DNA of 64,000 nucleotides from contig JAEXDA010000043.1 of assembly GCA_023401925.1 (NCBI GenBank), positions 372,001-436,000 of the forward strand, given 5' to 3'. Source of the DNA: Bacillota bacterium. Lineage in GTDB: Bacteria; Bacillota; UBA4882; UBA8346. The notes beneath the pieces are model-generated. The model was not told the DNA's origin. It ran no database searches and was given only the letters and a program-made list of their open reading frames with translations. Position numbers and translations under genes: made by a program. Positions within the stretch are counted from its first letter, which is position 1; each line of letters begins with the position of its first letter. Shown here piece after piece: positions 46,088-52,779 of the stretch.

Positions 46088-46339
46088 CAAAAACAAGATC
46101 CCATGATAAAATAAAGACAATCAGAAAGGGCTTGTTCGTTATCTCGATCAAGCTATACAAGAGGCTCAAGGTGTTCCAGCACTTATGAGCTTTTTAATTT
46201 GTAAGAATCCAAATAAATCGATATAACTTTATAAATTCACATATTATCACCTCGTTTTGGCTTATTTAGAAAACTTTGGTCCCTCCTTTTTAATGGATTA
46301 AAATAAAAAGCTCTTCTGTATAATCGAAGAGCTCTTACT

Positions 46340-46367
46340 TTGCAAGATATAACTAATATGCTATACT
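46340..46367 (+). promoter_or_regulatory. Promoter of the plus-strand small RNA
   Basis: TTGCAA (46340-46345), a 16-base spacer and TATACT (46362-46367). There is no gene on this strand in the transposon. Confidence 0.55.
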
Positions 46368-46373
46368 ATTAGC

Positions 46374-46446
46374 CAAGGCTTGCTTCGCTCTTATCGATTC
46401 AGGCCGGTAAAAACCTACGATGTCCCATCATCGTGGGTTTTTCAAA
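46374..46446 (+). ncRNA. Putative small RNA of about 70 nt
   Basis: Start predicted from the TTGCAA/TATACT promoter. The end is a clear terminator: AAACCTACGATG (46411-46422), loop TCCCAT, CATCGTGGGTTTTT. The transcript has no open frame with a ribosome site and is complementary to the predicted minus-strand RNA. Such overlapping pairs are typical of antisense control (plasmid copy control, type I toxins). Confidence 0.5.
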
Positions 46447-46525
46447 TTAATAAAAGGCATTTTAGCATATAACGTTCTGTATTAAGTTGAAAATTCCTGC
46501 TCTTTATTAATAAATTTCAAATTTT

Positions 46526-46558
46526 TTAATTTATACACCCGTTGGGTGTATAAATTAA
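46526..46558. repeat. Perfect 15-bp inverted repeat with 3-base loop
   Basis: TTAATTTATACACCC, GTT, GGGTGTATAAATTAA. It has no T tract and no neighbouring stop codon, so it is a possible protein-binding site or cruciform between the small RNAs and the right terminus. From 46559 to 46675 I see nothing else. Confidence 0.6.
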
Positions 46559-46675
46559 ATTTTACGATTTTATAAATCTGCTAATTAGTGAATTTTAGAA
46601 AAATTTGCATCAATAATATCATATCTGTTAATAAAGTTAAATATTTTAAAGCATTAATGATCTTGCTATAAAAGT

Positions 46676-46840
46676 GGTATTATTTTGTTATTTAAATAAA
46701 AAAGAGGTATTATGATGTCATTAATTAAAGACAAAATAATACCTTATTTGAAATTATATAGCGATGTTGAAGACCATGAAATATAGCTTATTAAAATCTA
46801 GATTGTTTTCTAAATCGGGGTACTTTTTCGTTCTTGTACT
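46676..46840 (-). repeat. Transposon right end with TnsB-type sites
   Basis: On the minus strand the terminus reads AGTACAAGAACGAAAAAGTA then CCCCGATTT, related to the left end. Internal units AACAAAATAATACC (46689-46676) and GACATCATAATACC (46719-46706) share the left-end core. A further GACAAAATAATACC lies in the opposite orientation at 46730-46743 and forms an inverted repeat with its neighbour. Confidence 0.7.
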
Positions 46841-46845
46841 ATTAA
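46841..46845. repeat. Right target-site duplication ATTAA
   Basis: This follows TGTACT directly and matches the left copy at 29524-29528. Confidence 0.75.
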
Positions 46846-46847
46846 TT

Positions 46848-47130
46848 AGTACACGGACAACAACTTGTCCCACCGCAAGTATGATTTAAATGTTACTGAC
46901 CTATGTGTTAGGGTAAAATAAACATCTGTGGAGGTAAAGCAAAATGGCAAAAACAAGGTAAACGGTACGATGCTGAGTTCAAAGCAGACATCATCATACG
47001 GCTTATTAAAGAAGAAGTTTGGTAGATGGTAATCCAAAGTTAAAGTCCAACGAATCGATGCCAACAAAGCGATTAAGGCCGCTAAAAGATTGCTAATAAA
47101 ACCGCAATAATAAAACCCGGGTAGAATTGA
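46848..47130 (+). mobile_element. IS3-like insertion sequence relic
   Basis: A leader with GTGGAGG leads to an ATG at 46944 whose codons, allowing frame repairs, read MAKTR.KRYDAEFKAD then IIRLIKEE. This is the typical opening of an IS3-family OrfA. Stops and shifts follow, and the frame dies within 150 bases; no OrfB is present. The relic begins AGTACACGGACAACAACTTG, whose first 13 bases equal the left terminus of the Tn7-like element. Whether that is an IS end or a transposon end is discussed in the findings. Confidence 0.6.
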
Positions 47131-47188
47131 AGCGATTGCAGTTATAATAGCCCCGATTACCCCGTGAAGTTAATAACCCACATAGCTG

Positions 47189-47590
47189 TTATTCGTCGCT
47201 GTGACATTCCTTAATCTGTTTCGGTCTGCATTCTCTTAGCTTCCCTTTTGACAATTGCTCACAATTGCAGTTGCACATCGCCTGTTCCCTTCTTTCCATG
47301 GGATTCTCTTTTTCAGATTCCAACGGATGCAATACGATATTTTTTAAATTCTCACCCAGGCTAATCAGCAAATCTTTTTCTACAATATAATGGGTCCAAT
47401 AGCCCCTCTTTTCCCCTTTAACCAAGCCAACCTTTCGCAGAAGCTGAAGATGTTGAGAAACTGCCGCTTCAGAGATTCCCAATTGATTGGCCAGTGCCCC
47501 GACGCAATAGGGTTGGGCAAGCAGCAGGTTGACCATTTTAAAACGGTTTTCATCCGATAACGCCTTTAATAATAAGGGTAAATGATTCAT
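47189..47590 (-). CDS. ArsR-family metal-type repressor with Cys-rich tail
   Basis: The 133-residue winged-helix protein has the recognition helix in LANQLGISEAAVSQHLQLLR and the wing in EKRGYWTHYIVE. Unusually, its end carries a cysteine cluster, MCNCNCEQLSKGKLRECRP..., with a further Cys in KECHSDE. This could bind a thiophilic metal or metalloid. No CVC motif is present in helix 3. It is the third gene after an ABC-2 ATPase and permease. A 20-bp site just upstream recurs in front of the ATPase gene, so it likely controls that exporter. Confidence 0.85.
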   Translation of the reverse strand: MNHLPLLLKALSDENRFKMVNLLLAQPYCVGALANQLGISEAAVSQHLQLLRKVGLVKGEKRGYWTHYIVEKDLLISLGENLKNIVLHPLESEKENPMERREQAMCNCNCEQLSKGKLRECRPKQIKECHSDE

Positions 47591-47604
47591 TGTTAACCCT
47601 CAAT

Positions 47605-47624
47605 CCAATTAAGTATACACTTAT
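47605..47624 (-). promoter_or_regulatory. Candidate ArsR-type operator (proximal copy)
   Basis: CCAATTAAGTA, four bases, CTTAT. It has the same 11-4-5 layout as the copy at 49566-49585. It lies between the permease stop and the arsR start codon and probably gives arsR its own promoter. Confidence 0.6.
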
Positions 47625-48379
47625 ATAAAGTATAAGCTTCTTCCCCATAAAATCCATTTATTCTTGATCAGCTTCAGGCTGAAGCTAAATAATATCAAAC
47701 TGAATCCAATCTGCGCCAGGAAATTTAACCAAAGCGTCAGATGGCCTTCCCCATTGATTGCGGTCTTTAAGATATCGGCCCCGTAAGTAAGCGGAATAAC
47801 ATAGGCCAACGGCCGTATGATTGCCGGTAAGCTTGTTATCGGAATAAACAAACCGCATAAAAAGATCATCGGAAACCGGAAGAAGTTGGAGAAAGTTTGC
47901 GCCTCGAAAACCTCTTTGGCGCTTACCGCAATAAAAAGGGCTAAAAAGGTCGAACTTACCGCAATCAACAAGACGCTCCCTAAAACCGGAAGCCAGGCCA
48001 CCCCAGACAAATCAGTAATCAATACGGCAAAAACTACCGGAAGAAAGGCGTTGACGATACCAAACAGGATTGCACCGCTGGTTTTCGCCAGCATTAACAT
48101 ATTTAACGAAAGCGGGGCCAGCAACAACCGATCGAACGAACGACTCCGCCGTTCAAAAGTAATGGTCACCGCCAACATTGAAGTGGTGCCGAATAAAATC
48201 GACATCGCCATTACGCCAGGTAATATTCCGCGAATATCGACAGCTGTATCCGACTTTAAAAAAAACATCAGCGTCCAGGCAAACGGAAAGATAATGCCCC
48301 AACTGATATTCGGAGGCTTCAGGTAGTAATTTCGCATATCTTTCAGCAGGATGTTCCAAAAAGCGATCCAGACTCTCAT
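47621..48379 (-). CDS. ABC-2 type transporter permease
   Basis: The 252-residue integral membrane protein has six predicted helices. The ABC-2 permease motif region lies near residues 165-195 (FSNFFRFPMIFLCGLFIPITSLP), and an ITFERRSRSFDRLLLAPLS stretch precedes the third helix. It would form the channel of an exporter with the ATPase encoded upstream; their reading frames overlap by four bases. The partner ATPase gene is frameshifted, so the exporter may be inactive unless the shift is a recoding event. Confidence 0.85.
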   Translation of the reverse strand: MRVWIAFWNILLKDMRNYYLKPPNISWGIIFPFAWTLMFFLKSDTAVDIRGILPGVMAMSILFGTTSMLAVTITFERRSRSFDRLLLAPLSLNMLMLAKTSGAILFGIVNAFLPVVFAVLITDLSGVAWLPVLGSVLLIAVSSTFLALFIAVSAKEVFEAQTFSNFFRFPMIFLCGLFIPITSLPAIIRPLAYVIPLTYGADILKTAINGEGHLTLWLNFLAQIGFSLILFSFSLKLIKNKWILWGRSLYFI

Positions 48380-49342
48380 CTCCGGCCCCTTTCTTTTTCC
48401 TTCCGCAATTTTTCAATTTCAATTCCGCTTACTTTCACGAAAACTTCCTCCAGCGATGGCCGGATTAACTTAGCTTCATAAACTGTCAGATTATTTTCCT
48501 CGAAAAACTTCATAAAAGGCATTAAATTGATTTGGGTCTGGGCGAGGATGCGAACGGTCTCATCGTTTAAAAATTGAATCTTAAAACCGGGAAACTCTTG
48601 ACGGATAATGTCTTGCAACTTCAAAGCACCATTCGCCACAGTAAACTGAACGATGTTGTCCTGTTGTGTTTTCCCGCATCAGTTCGGCTATTGTATCCAG
48701 CCTGACGATTTTACCTTCTACGACGAAAGCGACTCGCTGACAAAGGCGTTCCGCTTCCTCGATGTAATGAGTGGTTAAGAAAATCGTCATACCGTTCTTG
48801 TTTAGGTCCAAAATTAATGACCGGATTTGCCGGACGCTAGCGACATCGATGCCGGTGGTCGGTTCGTCCAGAAATAAAATCGGCGGTTCGGGAATGATCC
48901 CCGCAGCGATGGTAAGTTTCCTTTTCATTCCCTTGGAATAAGCCTTAAAAGGTTTCTTACCGGCCTCTCCCAGACCGAATTGCTCCAAAAGTTGACGGGC
49001 TCTGGCTTCACGTTGTGGCTTGCGCATCCCGTAAAGTGCGGCGCAAAATGTAAGATTCTCAAACCCATCCAATTCTTCGTAAAGATTGCTCTCATCTGGG
49101 ACAATGCCCATCATCTGCTGAGCTTTTTTGACGTTCCGGGTATAATCAAAGCCATTTAAGACTACTGTACCTGAAGTTACAGCAGCAAGTCCGGTCAACA
49201 TATTGATGGTACTCGTCTTTCCCGCACCATTGGGTCCAAGAAAGCCAAATATTTCGCCTTTCTGAATTCCAAAACTAACCCCGTTTACCGCAGTGAAATG
49301 TTCATAATTTTTTACTAAATTTTCAGCAACGAGCAGATCCAA
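48376..49342 (-). pseudogene. ABC-2 exporter ATPase, frameshifted near 48,668
   Basis: The first 222 or so codons have Walker A FLGPNGAGKTSTIN, a Q-loop region MMGIVPDESNLYEEL, signature YSKGMKRKLTIAAGI, Walker B ILFLDEPTTGID and H-loop TTHYIEEAE. After AELMREN the frame is lost. The expected C-terminal domain resumes in another frame (NIVQFTVANGALKLQDII, to LIRPSLEEVFVKVSGIE), ending at 48376. Removing two bases (CA) in AACACAACAG near 48665-48672 restores one protein. The start is TTG after GGAAGTGAT. The two halves could still be made as separate peptides, but loss of function is more likely. Confidence 0.8.
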
Positions 49343-49419
49343 TCGATCACTTCCTTATTGGGCCTTCAGTTTATTCAACCTCTTTTTCATATTCACAATC
49401 AGGAGGGTGCTGTTGTCCA

Positions 49420-49520
49420 TCACCGTGACATCTTTAATCTGTTACAGACTGCATTCTCCCCGGCTTTCCCTTTAACCTCTTCGGTGTTGACAATTACAAT
49501 CGCACATCATTTTTCCCTCC
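49420..49520 (-). pseudogene. ArsR C-terminal tail relic
   Basis: On the minus strand, GGAAGGAGG precedes an ATG whose codons read MCDCNCQHRRG-stop. The following DNA (GGGAGAATGCAGTC..., CAGATTAAAGATGTCAC) matches the DNA encoding the tail of the arsR gene at 47189-47280 (MCNCNCEQ...). It is a partial duplicate of the cysteine-rich arsR end, lying directly upstream of the ATPase gene. An 11-codon Cys leader peptide could still be translated. The rest of 49521-49669 holds only the operator below. Confidence 0.55.
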
Positions 49521-49565
49521 TTTCCGAAATATTTTTCTATGTTTAAGTGAGATACTTCAATTGAT

Positions 49566-49585
49566 CCAATTAAGTAATTGCTTAT
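49566..49585 (-). promoter_or_regulatory. Candidate ArsR-type operator (distal copy)
   Basis: CCAATTAAGTA, four bases, CTTAT, identical in layout to 47605-47624. It is located upstream of the ATPase gene and the tail relic and would bring the whole operon under the ArsR protein. Confidence 0.6.
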
Positions 49586-49669
49586 TTGAATTATAAATCT
49601 CTTAACTTATTACGTCAATCCTTCAGTCTAAATTTTGGGTAGCATAAAACCAAAAGCTGTTCACTTTTC

Positions 49670-49995
49670 TTACCCCTTATACAGACACCATAGTTTTTGA
49701 GCTTCCGTTGCTCTAGAAGATCTTCCTTCTTTTTGAAGTTCATTAAAATACTTTACTTCAATAAATGACTCAGTATCATTTTCATAAAGAACCCAGATAT
49801 CAAATATTGTTGTTACATTTTTTCCATTTACGTTTTGTGTAATTTGTAATGGTTGTTCACAAAATGTTTTAATTTGTGAATTCGTTTCGATTAATATCCA
49901 GTTATCATATTCTAAATCGCTAGATTAATGATTCTCTTAGCCTTTAGGCTATATATCTTCCAGTAATCACTACCAAATTTACTATTTCGTTTCAT
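49670..49995 (-). pseudogene. Decayed second copy of tnsA
   Basis: From the ATG at 49995 the minus strand reads KRNSKFGSDYWKIYSLKAKR, breaks by a frameshift and stop, then resumes DLEYDNWILIETNSQIKTFC and EQPLQI. It runs through FDIWVLYENDTESFIEVKYF to a stop at 49670. Every block aligns with TnsA of the intact element (KYGSNYWEVMSLKLNRKVK, DLEHDHWVLIESSPNIITFC, EQPFFI, PDMWIKQSDGTEFLVEIKYT). The D and E-x-K positions are kept, but the residues differ too much for a recent duplicate. The C-terminal third is missing. It points to an older, related Tn7-like element at this locus. Confidence 0.8.
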
Positions 49996-50007
49996 TTTAA
50001 AAACTAC

Positions 50008-50058
50008 AAAGGATGCATTTAGCTATCAAAAAAAATTGATAGTAAAATACATCCTTTG
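50008..50058. repeat. Long imperfect hairpin
   Basis: CAAAGGATG...ATTT.AGCTATCAA pairs with TTGATAGT.AAAT...CATCCTTTG around an A7 loop, a stem of some 21 pairs. It lies between the tnsA relic and hcp. Confidence 0.55.
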
Positions 50059-50153
50059 GTTTAATGAATAACTTCGTAATTTTCTAAAGCCTTTATAATC
50101 AATGAGATTTAAATGTTTACAATTTTAACCATTTAGCTATTAATGTGCTAGTC

Positions 50154-51803
50154 TCATACTTTTAAAGTTTGTTTTTCCCTAAGAATATCGGCAATATCTT
50201 CATCCGGAGTCTTGATTGGTTTGATTCCGAAATTTTGCACCAAAACATCGAGTACATTTTTGGAAATGAACGGCGGAAGACTCGGACCTAACCGGATATC
50301 CTTAATTCCCAAATGAAGTAAAGTAAGGAGGATTGCAACCGCTTTTTGTTCATACCATGATAAAACCAAAGAAAGCGGCAGATCGTTCACCCCGCAATGA
50401 AAAGCATCAGCCAGGGCCAAGGCGATCTTAACCGCCGAATATGCGTCATTACATTGACCAACATCCAACAATCTGGGTATGTCTCCGATTTGCCCCAAGT
50501 TTTTGTCGAAAAAACGGAATTTCCCGCAAGCTAATGTTAAAACGACCGTGTTTTTCGGAAGTTTCTCCACCAATTCCGCATAGTAATTTCGTCCGGGTTT
50601 TGCACCGTCGCAGCCTCCAACCAAGACAAAATGTTGAATCGCCCCTGTTTTCACTCCTTCAATCACTTTATCGGCAATGCTTAATACGGTATTATGGCCA
50701 AAGCCCACCATAACAGTGCCCTTGTCTTCATCAGAAGGAAAACCAGGCATGGATGAAGCTTTTTCAATAACTCCGGCAAATTCTCCGTTTTTGACATGAT
50801 GGACATTTTTCCAGCCGACCATTCCCGTTGTAAAAATATTTTCCCGGTAAACCTCTTTCGGTTCCTGTAGACAATTGGTGGTCATTAAAATGGCTCCGGG
50901 GAACTTTTCAAATTCTTGACGCTGATTTTGCCACGCTGTGCCGAAATGACCATATAGATGAGGGTATTTCTTTAACTCCGGGTAGCCGTGGGCCGGAAGC
51001 ATCTCCCCATGGGTATAAATGTCGATTCCTTTTCCTTCGGTTTGTTTTAGCAAAATCGCTATATCTTTTAAATCATGTCCGGAGACCAGGATACATTTTC
51101 CTTTGCGGTGTCCCAGCGGAACCTTGGTTGGAACCGGATGCCCATAGGTACTGGTATTAGCCCTATCTAGCAATTTCAAAGCAATGAAATTAATCTCTCC
51201 GCATTTTAAGGCCATGGCTACCCAATCATTTAACGTAAGGTCCATTTTCAGCAATGAAGCCAAGGCTTCTTGAATAAATGCATAAACCCGATCGTCTTCC
51301 TGTCCGAGAATTGCCGCATGATCGGCGTAGGCTGCAGTTCCCTTAATTCCAAAGACCAGTATTTGTTGGACAGATTGAGTATCCTTATCAAGTTTTGGGT
51401 TCCACACCTGGCCGACTTCCTGCCCTTGCTTAATCAAATCCGATATTGTATTAGCCGGCTTAAATGTTGTTGCCGGATCTTCAAAGTTCGTTTTTCCACC
51501 CGTGTTAACGACTTTTTCTTTGAGCTGGTCCCGATACTCCACAGTTCGATTAATTAATTCCTGAAAACGGGATTCATCAAAATTAACGTTGGTTAACGTG
51601 CTAAATATAGCTTTGCAGATAAACCGATTCATTTCGATGTCGTTAACTCCAACCCGGCGTCCCTCCATTGCCAAATGGCAAAGTCCTCTCACTGCGTGCA
51701 TTAGTAAATCCTGTAAGTCTGCCAGGTCAGCTGTTTTTCCACAAACTCCTTTAGCAGTACATGCTTCACTTTTGGATGTCTGTTCACATTGATTGCAGAA
51801 CAT
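50154..51803 (-). CDS. hcp: Hybrid cluster protein (hydroxylamine reductase)
   Basis: The 549-residue protein opens with the cysteine pattern MFCNQCEQTSKSEAC then TAKGVC, which binds the proximal [4Fe-4S] cluster of class I/II Hcp. Later segments (ILVSGHDLKDI, MTTNCLQEP, FVLVGGCDGAKPGR, TLACGKFRF) hold the ligands of the hybrid Fe-S-O cluster. Hcp is an anaerobic cytoplasmic enzyme that reduces nitric oxide or hydroxylamine and protects against nitrosative stress. AAAGGAGAGG precedes the ATG. It is monocistronic; no Hcr reductase partner is adjacent. Confidence 0.95.
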   Translation of the reverse strand: MFCNQCEQTSKSEACTAKGVCGKTADLADLQDLLMHAVRGLCHLAMEGRRVGVNDIEMNRFICKAIFSTLTNVNFDESRFQELINRTVEYRDQLKEKVVNTGGKTNFEDPATTFKPANTISDLIKQGQEVGQVWNPKLDKDTQSVQQILVFGIKGTAAYADHAAILGQEDDRVYAFIQEALASLLKMDLTLNDWVAMALKCGEINFIALKLLDRANTSTYGHPVPTKVPLGHRKGKCILVSGHDLKDIAILLKQTEGKGIDIYTHGEMLPAHGYPELKKYPHLYGHFGTAWQNQRQEFEKFPGAILMTTNCLQEPKEVYRENIFTTGMVGWKNVHHVKNGEFAGVIEKASSMPGFPSDEDKGTVMVGFGHNTVLSIADKVIEGVKTGAIQHFVLVGGCDGAKPGRNYYAELVEKLPKNTVVLTLACGKFRFFDKNLGQIGDIPRLLDVGQCNDAYSAVKIALALADAFHCGVNDLPLSLVLSWYEQKAVAILLTLLHLGIKDIRLGPSLPPFISKNVLDVLVQNFGIKPIKTPDEDIADILREKQTLKV

Positions 51804-51909
51804 GAATATCCTCTCCTTTTCATCATCAATACTTTTTCCCTACGATATTGAATATATTCCCCGTCTACGCAACACTTATTTACCCATATACATCTCCTTG
51901 AGGCCGACC

Positions 51910-51944
51910 AAAAAGGAAACCCATTCCGATAGAACCGGAATGGG
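51910..51944 (-). terminator. Terminator downstream of pflA
   Basis: CCCATTCCG (51920-51928) and CGGAATGGG (51936-51944) form a 9-bp stem. On the minus strand TTTCCTTTTT follows, 42 bases after the pflA stop. Confidence 0.8.
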
Positions 51945-51985
51945 CAATGAACGGTGAAAATTTTATTGTACGGTAGATAAATTCA

Positions 51986-52708
51986 TCAAACATTTAATTT
52001 ATATTTTGCAAAAAGTTCCCGAATCCGCTGGAGCGATTCTCCGGTTGGTGGAGGGGTATCCTTTAACTCATAATCGAACCCCAGTTGCTCCCATTTATAT
52101 TCACCCATCTTGTGAAAAGGGAGCATTTCAACTCGCTTTACGACCGAGTATTGGGTAATCCAGCACGCTAACCGTTCCAGATCCTGCAAATCATCGGTTA
52201 GCCCCGGCACGATTACCTGGCGAATCCATACTTCCTTACCTGTCTGCTGGCAGTAGTCCAGCAATCGCAGGGAATTCTTATTGCCTTGACCCGTGAGAGC
52301 CCGGCATTTTTCATCATCAATGTGTTTAATATCCAGTAAGATAAGTTGTGCAGCGTCAATCGCCGACCGTGCCGGTTCCAGCGGTATCCCTCCCCCGGTA
52401 TCTATAGCTGTGTGCAACCGATGGGCTGAACACTGCCGTAAAACTTCAGCGGCAAAATCCGCTTGCATTAGCGGTTCACCTCCACTTAGGGTTACTCCGC
52501 CGTTTCTGAGAAAGTTTTTATATTGAAGAATATCGGAGACCAATTCCTCCACGGTATAGGATAATCCCATTCCAATTTTACATTGCCAGGAATCGGGATT
52601 GTGACAAAATTTACAACGCAAAGGGCAACCTTGAAAGAATACCACATAGCGCAGCCCGGGGCCGTCAACTGTACTACCGGTTTCAATAGAATGGATATAA
52701 CCTGTCAT
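51986..52708 (-). CDS. pflA: Pyruvate formate-lyase activating enzyme
   Basis: This 240-residue radical SAM enzyme opens GYIHSIETGSTVDGPGLRYV and carries the cluster motif CPLRCKFCHNPD. Further SAM-contacting blocks are GGVTLSGGEPLMQ and LLDIKHIDDEKC. It abstracts hydrogen from the glycine near the C-terminus of PflB to make the active glycyl radical. GAGGAGGTG precedes the ATG. It follows pflB by 71 bases on the same strand and ends at a terminator, so the two form an operon. Confidence 0.97.
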   Translation of the reverse strand: MTGYIHSIETGSTVDGPGLRYVVFFQGCPLRCKFCHNPDSWQCKIGMGLSYTVEELVSDILQYKNFLRNGGVTLSGGEPLMQADFAAEVLRQCSAHRLHTAIDTGGGIPLEPARSAIDAAQLILLDIKHIDDEKCRALTGQGNKNSLRLLDYCQQTGKEVWIRQVIVPGLTDDLQDLERLACWITQYSVVKRVEMLPFHKMGEYKWEQLGFDYELKDTPPPTGESLQRIRELFAKYKLNV

Positions 52709-52779
52709 ATGGGAACACCTCCTCTACCCTCTCAGTGAATCAAACGAATGGTCGTTAGAGGAATTGATGCGTTACCAAC

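Larger units (their letters stand above)
46300..46453 (-). ncRNA. Putative minus-strand RNA at the right end
   Basis: An extended -10, TGCTAAAAT (minus strand, hexamer at 46464-46459), predicts a start near 46452. A terminator, AGCTCTTC/GAAGAGCT with TTTTATTTT, lies at 46333-46301. The roughly 150-nt product has no credible open frame and spans the whole plus-strand RNA at 46374-46446. The -35 is poor, so confidence is limited. Confidence 0.4.
29529..46840. mobile_element. Tn7-like transposon with defence cargo (17,312 bp)
   Basis: The boundaries come from three agreeing signs. The ends are complementary: the first 31 bases of the left end and the reverse complement of the last 31 of the right end match at 23 positions, both opening AGTACA. 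Related internal repeats lie at each end. A 5-bp duplication ATTAA flanks the whole. Inside, all protein genes lie on the minus strand. At the right end are tnsA, tnsB, tnsC and a TniQ/TnsD gene, the usual Tn7-like order. The rest is cargo: hamA-hamB, a membrane protein, a tyrosine recombinase, a putative nuclease and an AAA+/subtilase pair. The element looks AT-richer than its flanks. No TnsE, Cas gene, CRISPR array or glmS is visible. Because tnsB has an in-frame stop the element may now be immobile. Confidence 0.88.

Noticed and set aside
46110..46260. Possible type I toxin peptide beside the small RNA pair
   Set aside because: On the minus strand GAGGTGATAAT precedes an ATG, but the next codon is a stop. 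The hydrophobic peptide in another frame has no start, so only a relic could be claimed.
29529..46840. CRISPR-associated (guide-RNA) transposon
   Set aside because: No Cas12k, Cascade genes or repeat-spacer array were seen inside the element; the small RNA pair has no repeat-like structure.
46846..47067. 73-codon minus-strand open frame in the IS3-like relic
   Set aside because: It is antisense to the OrfA remnant, has no ribosome site and resembles no protein.
46846..50150. glmS or another classical Tn7 attachment gene at the flank
   Set aside because: Both flanks were read. They hold the hsp20 terminator on one side and IS/ArsR debris on the other, with no glmS 3' end.
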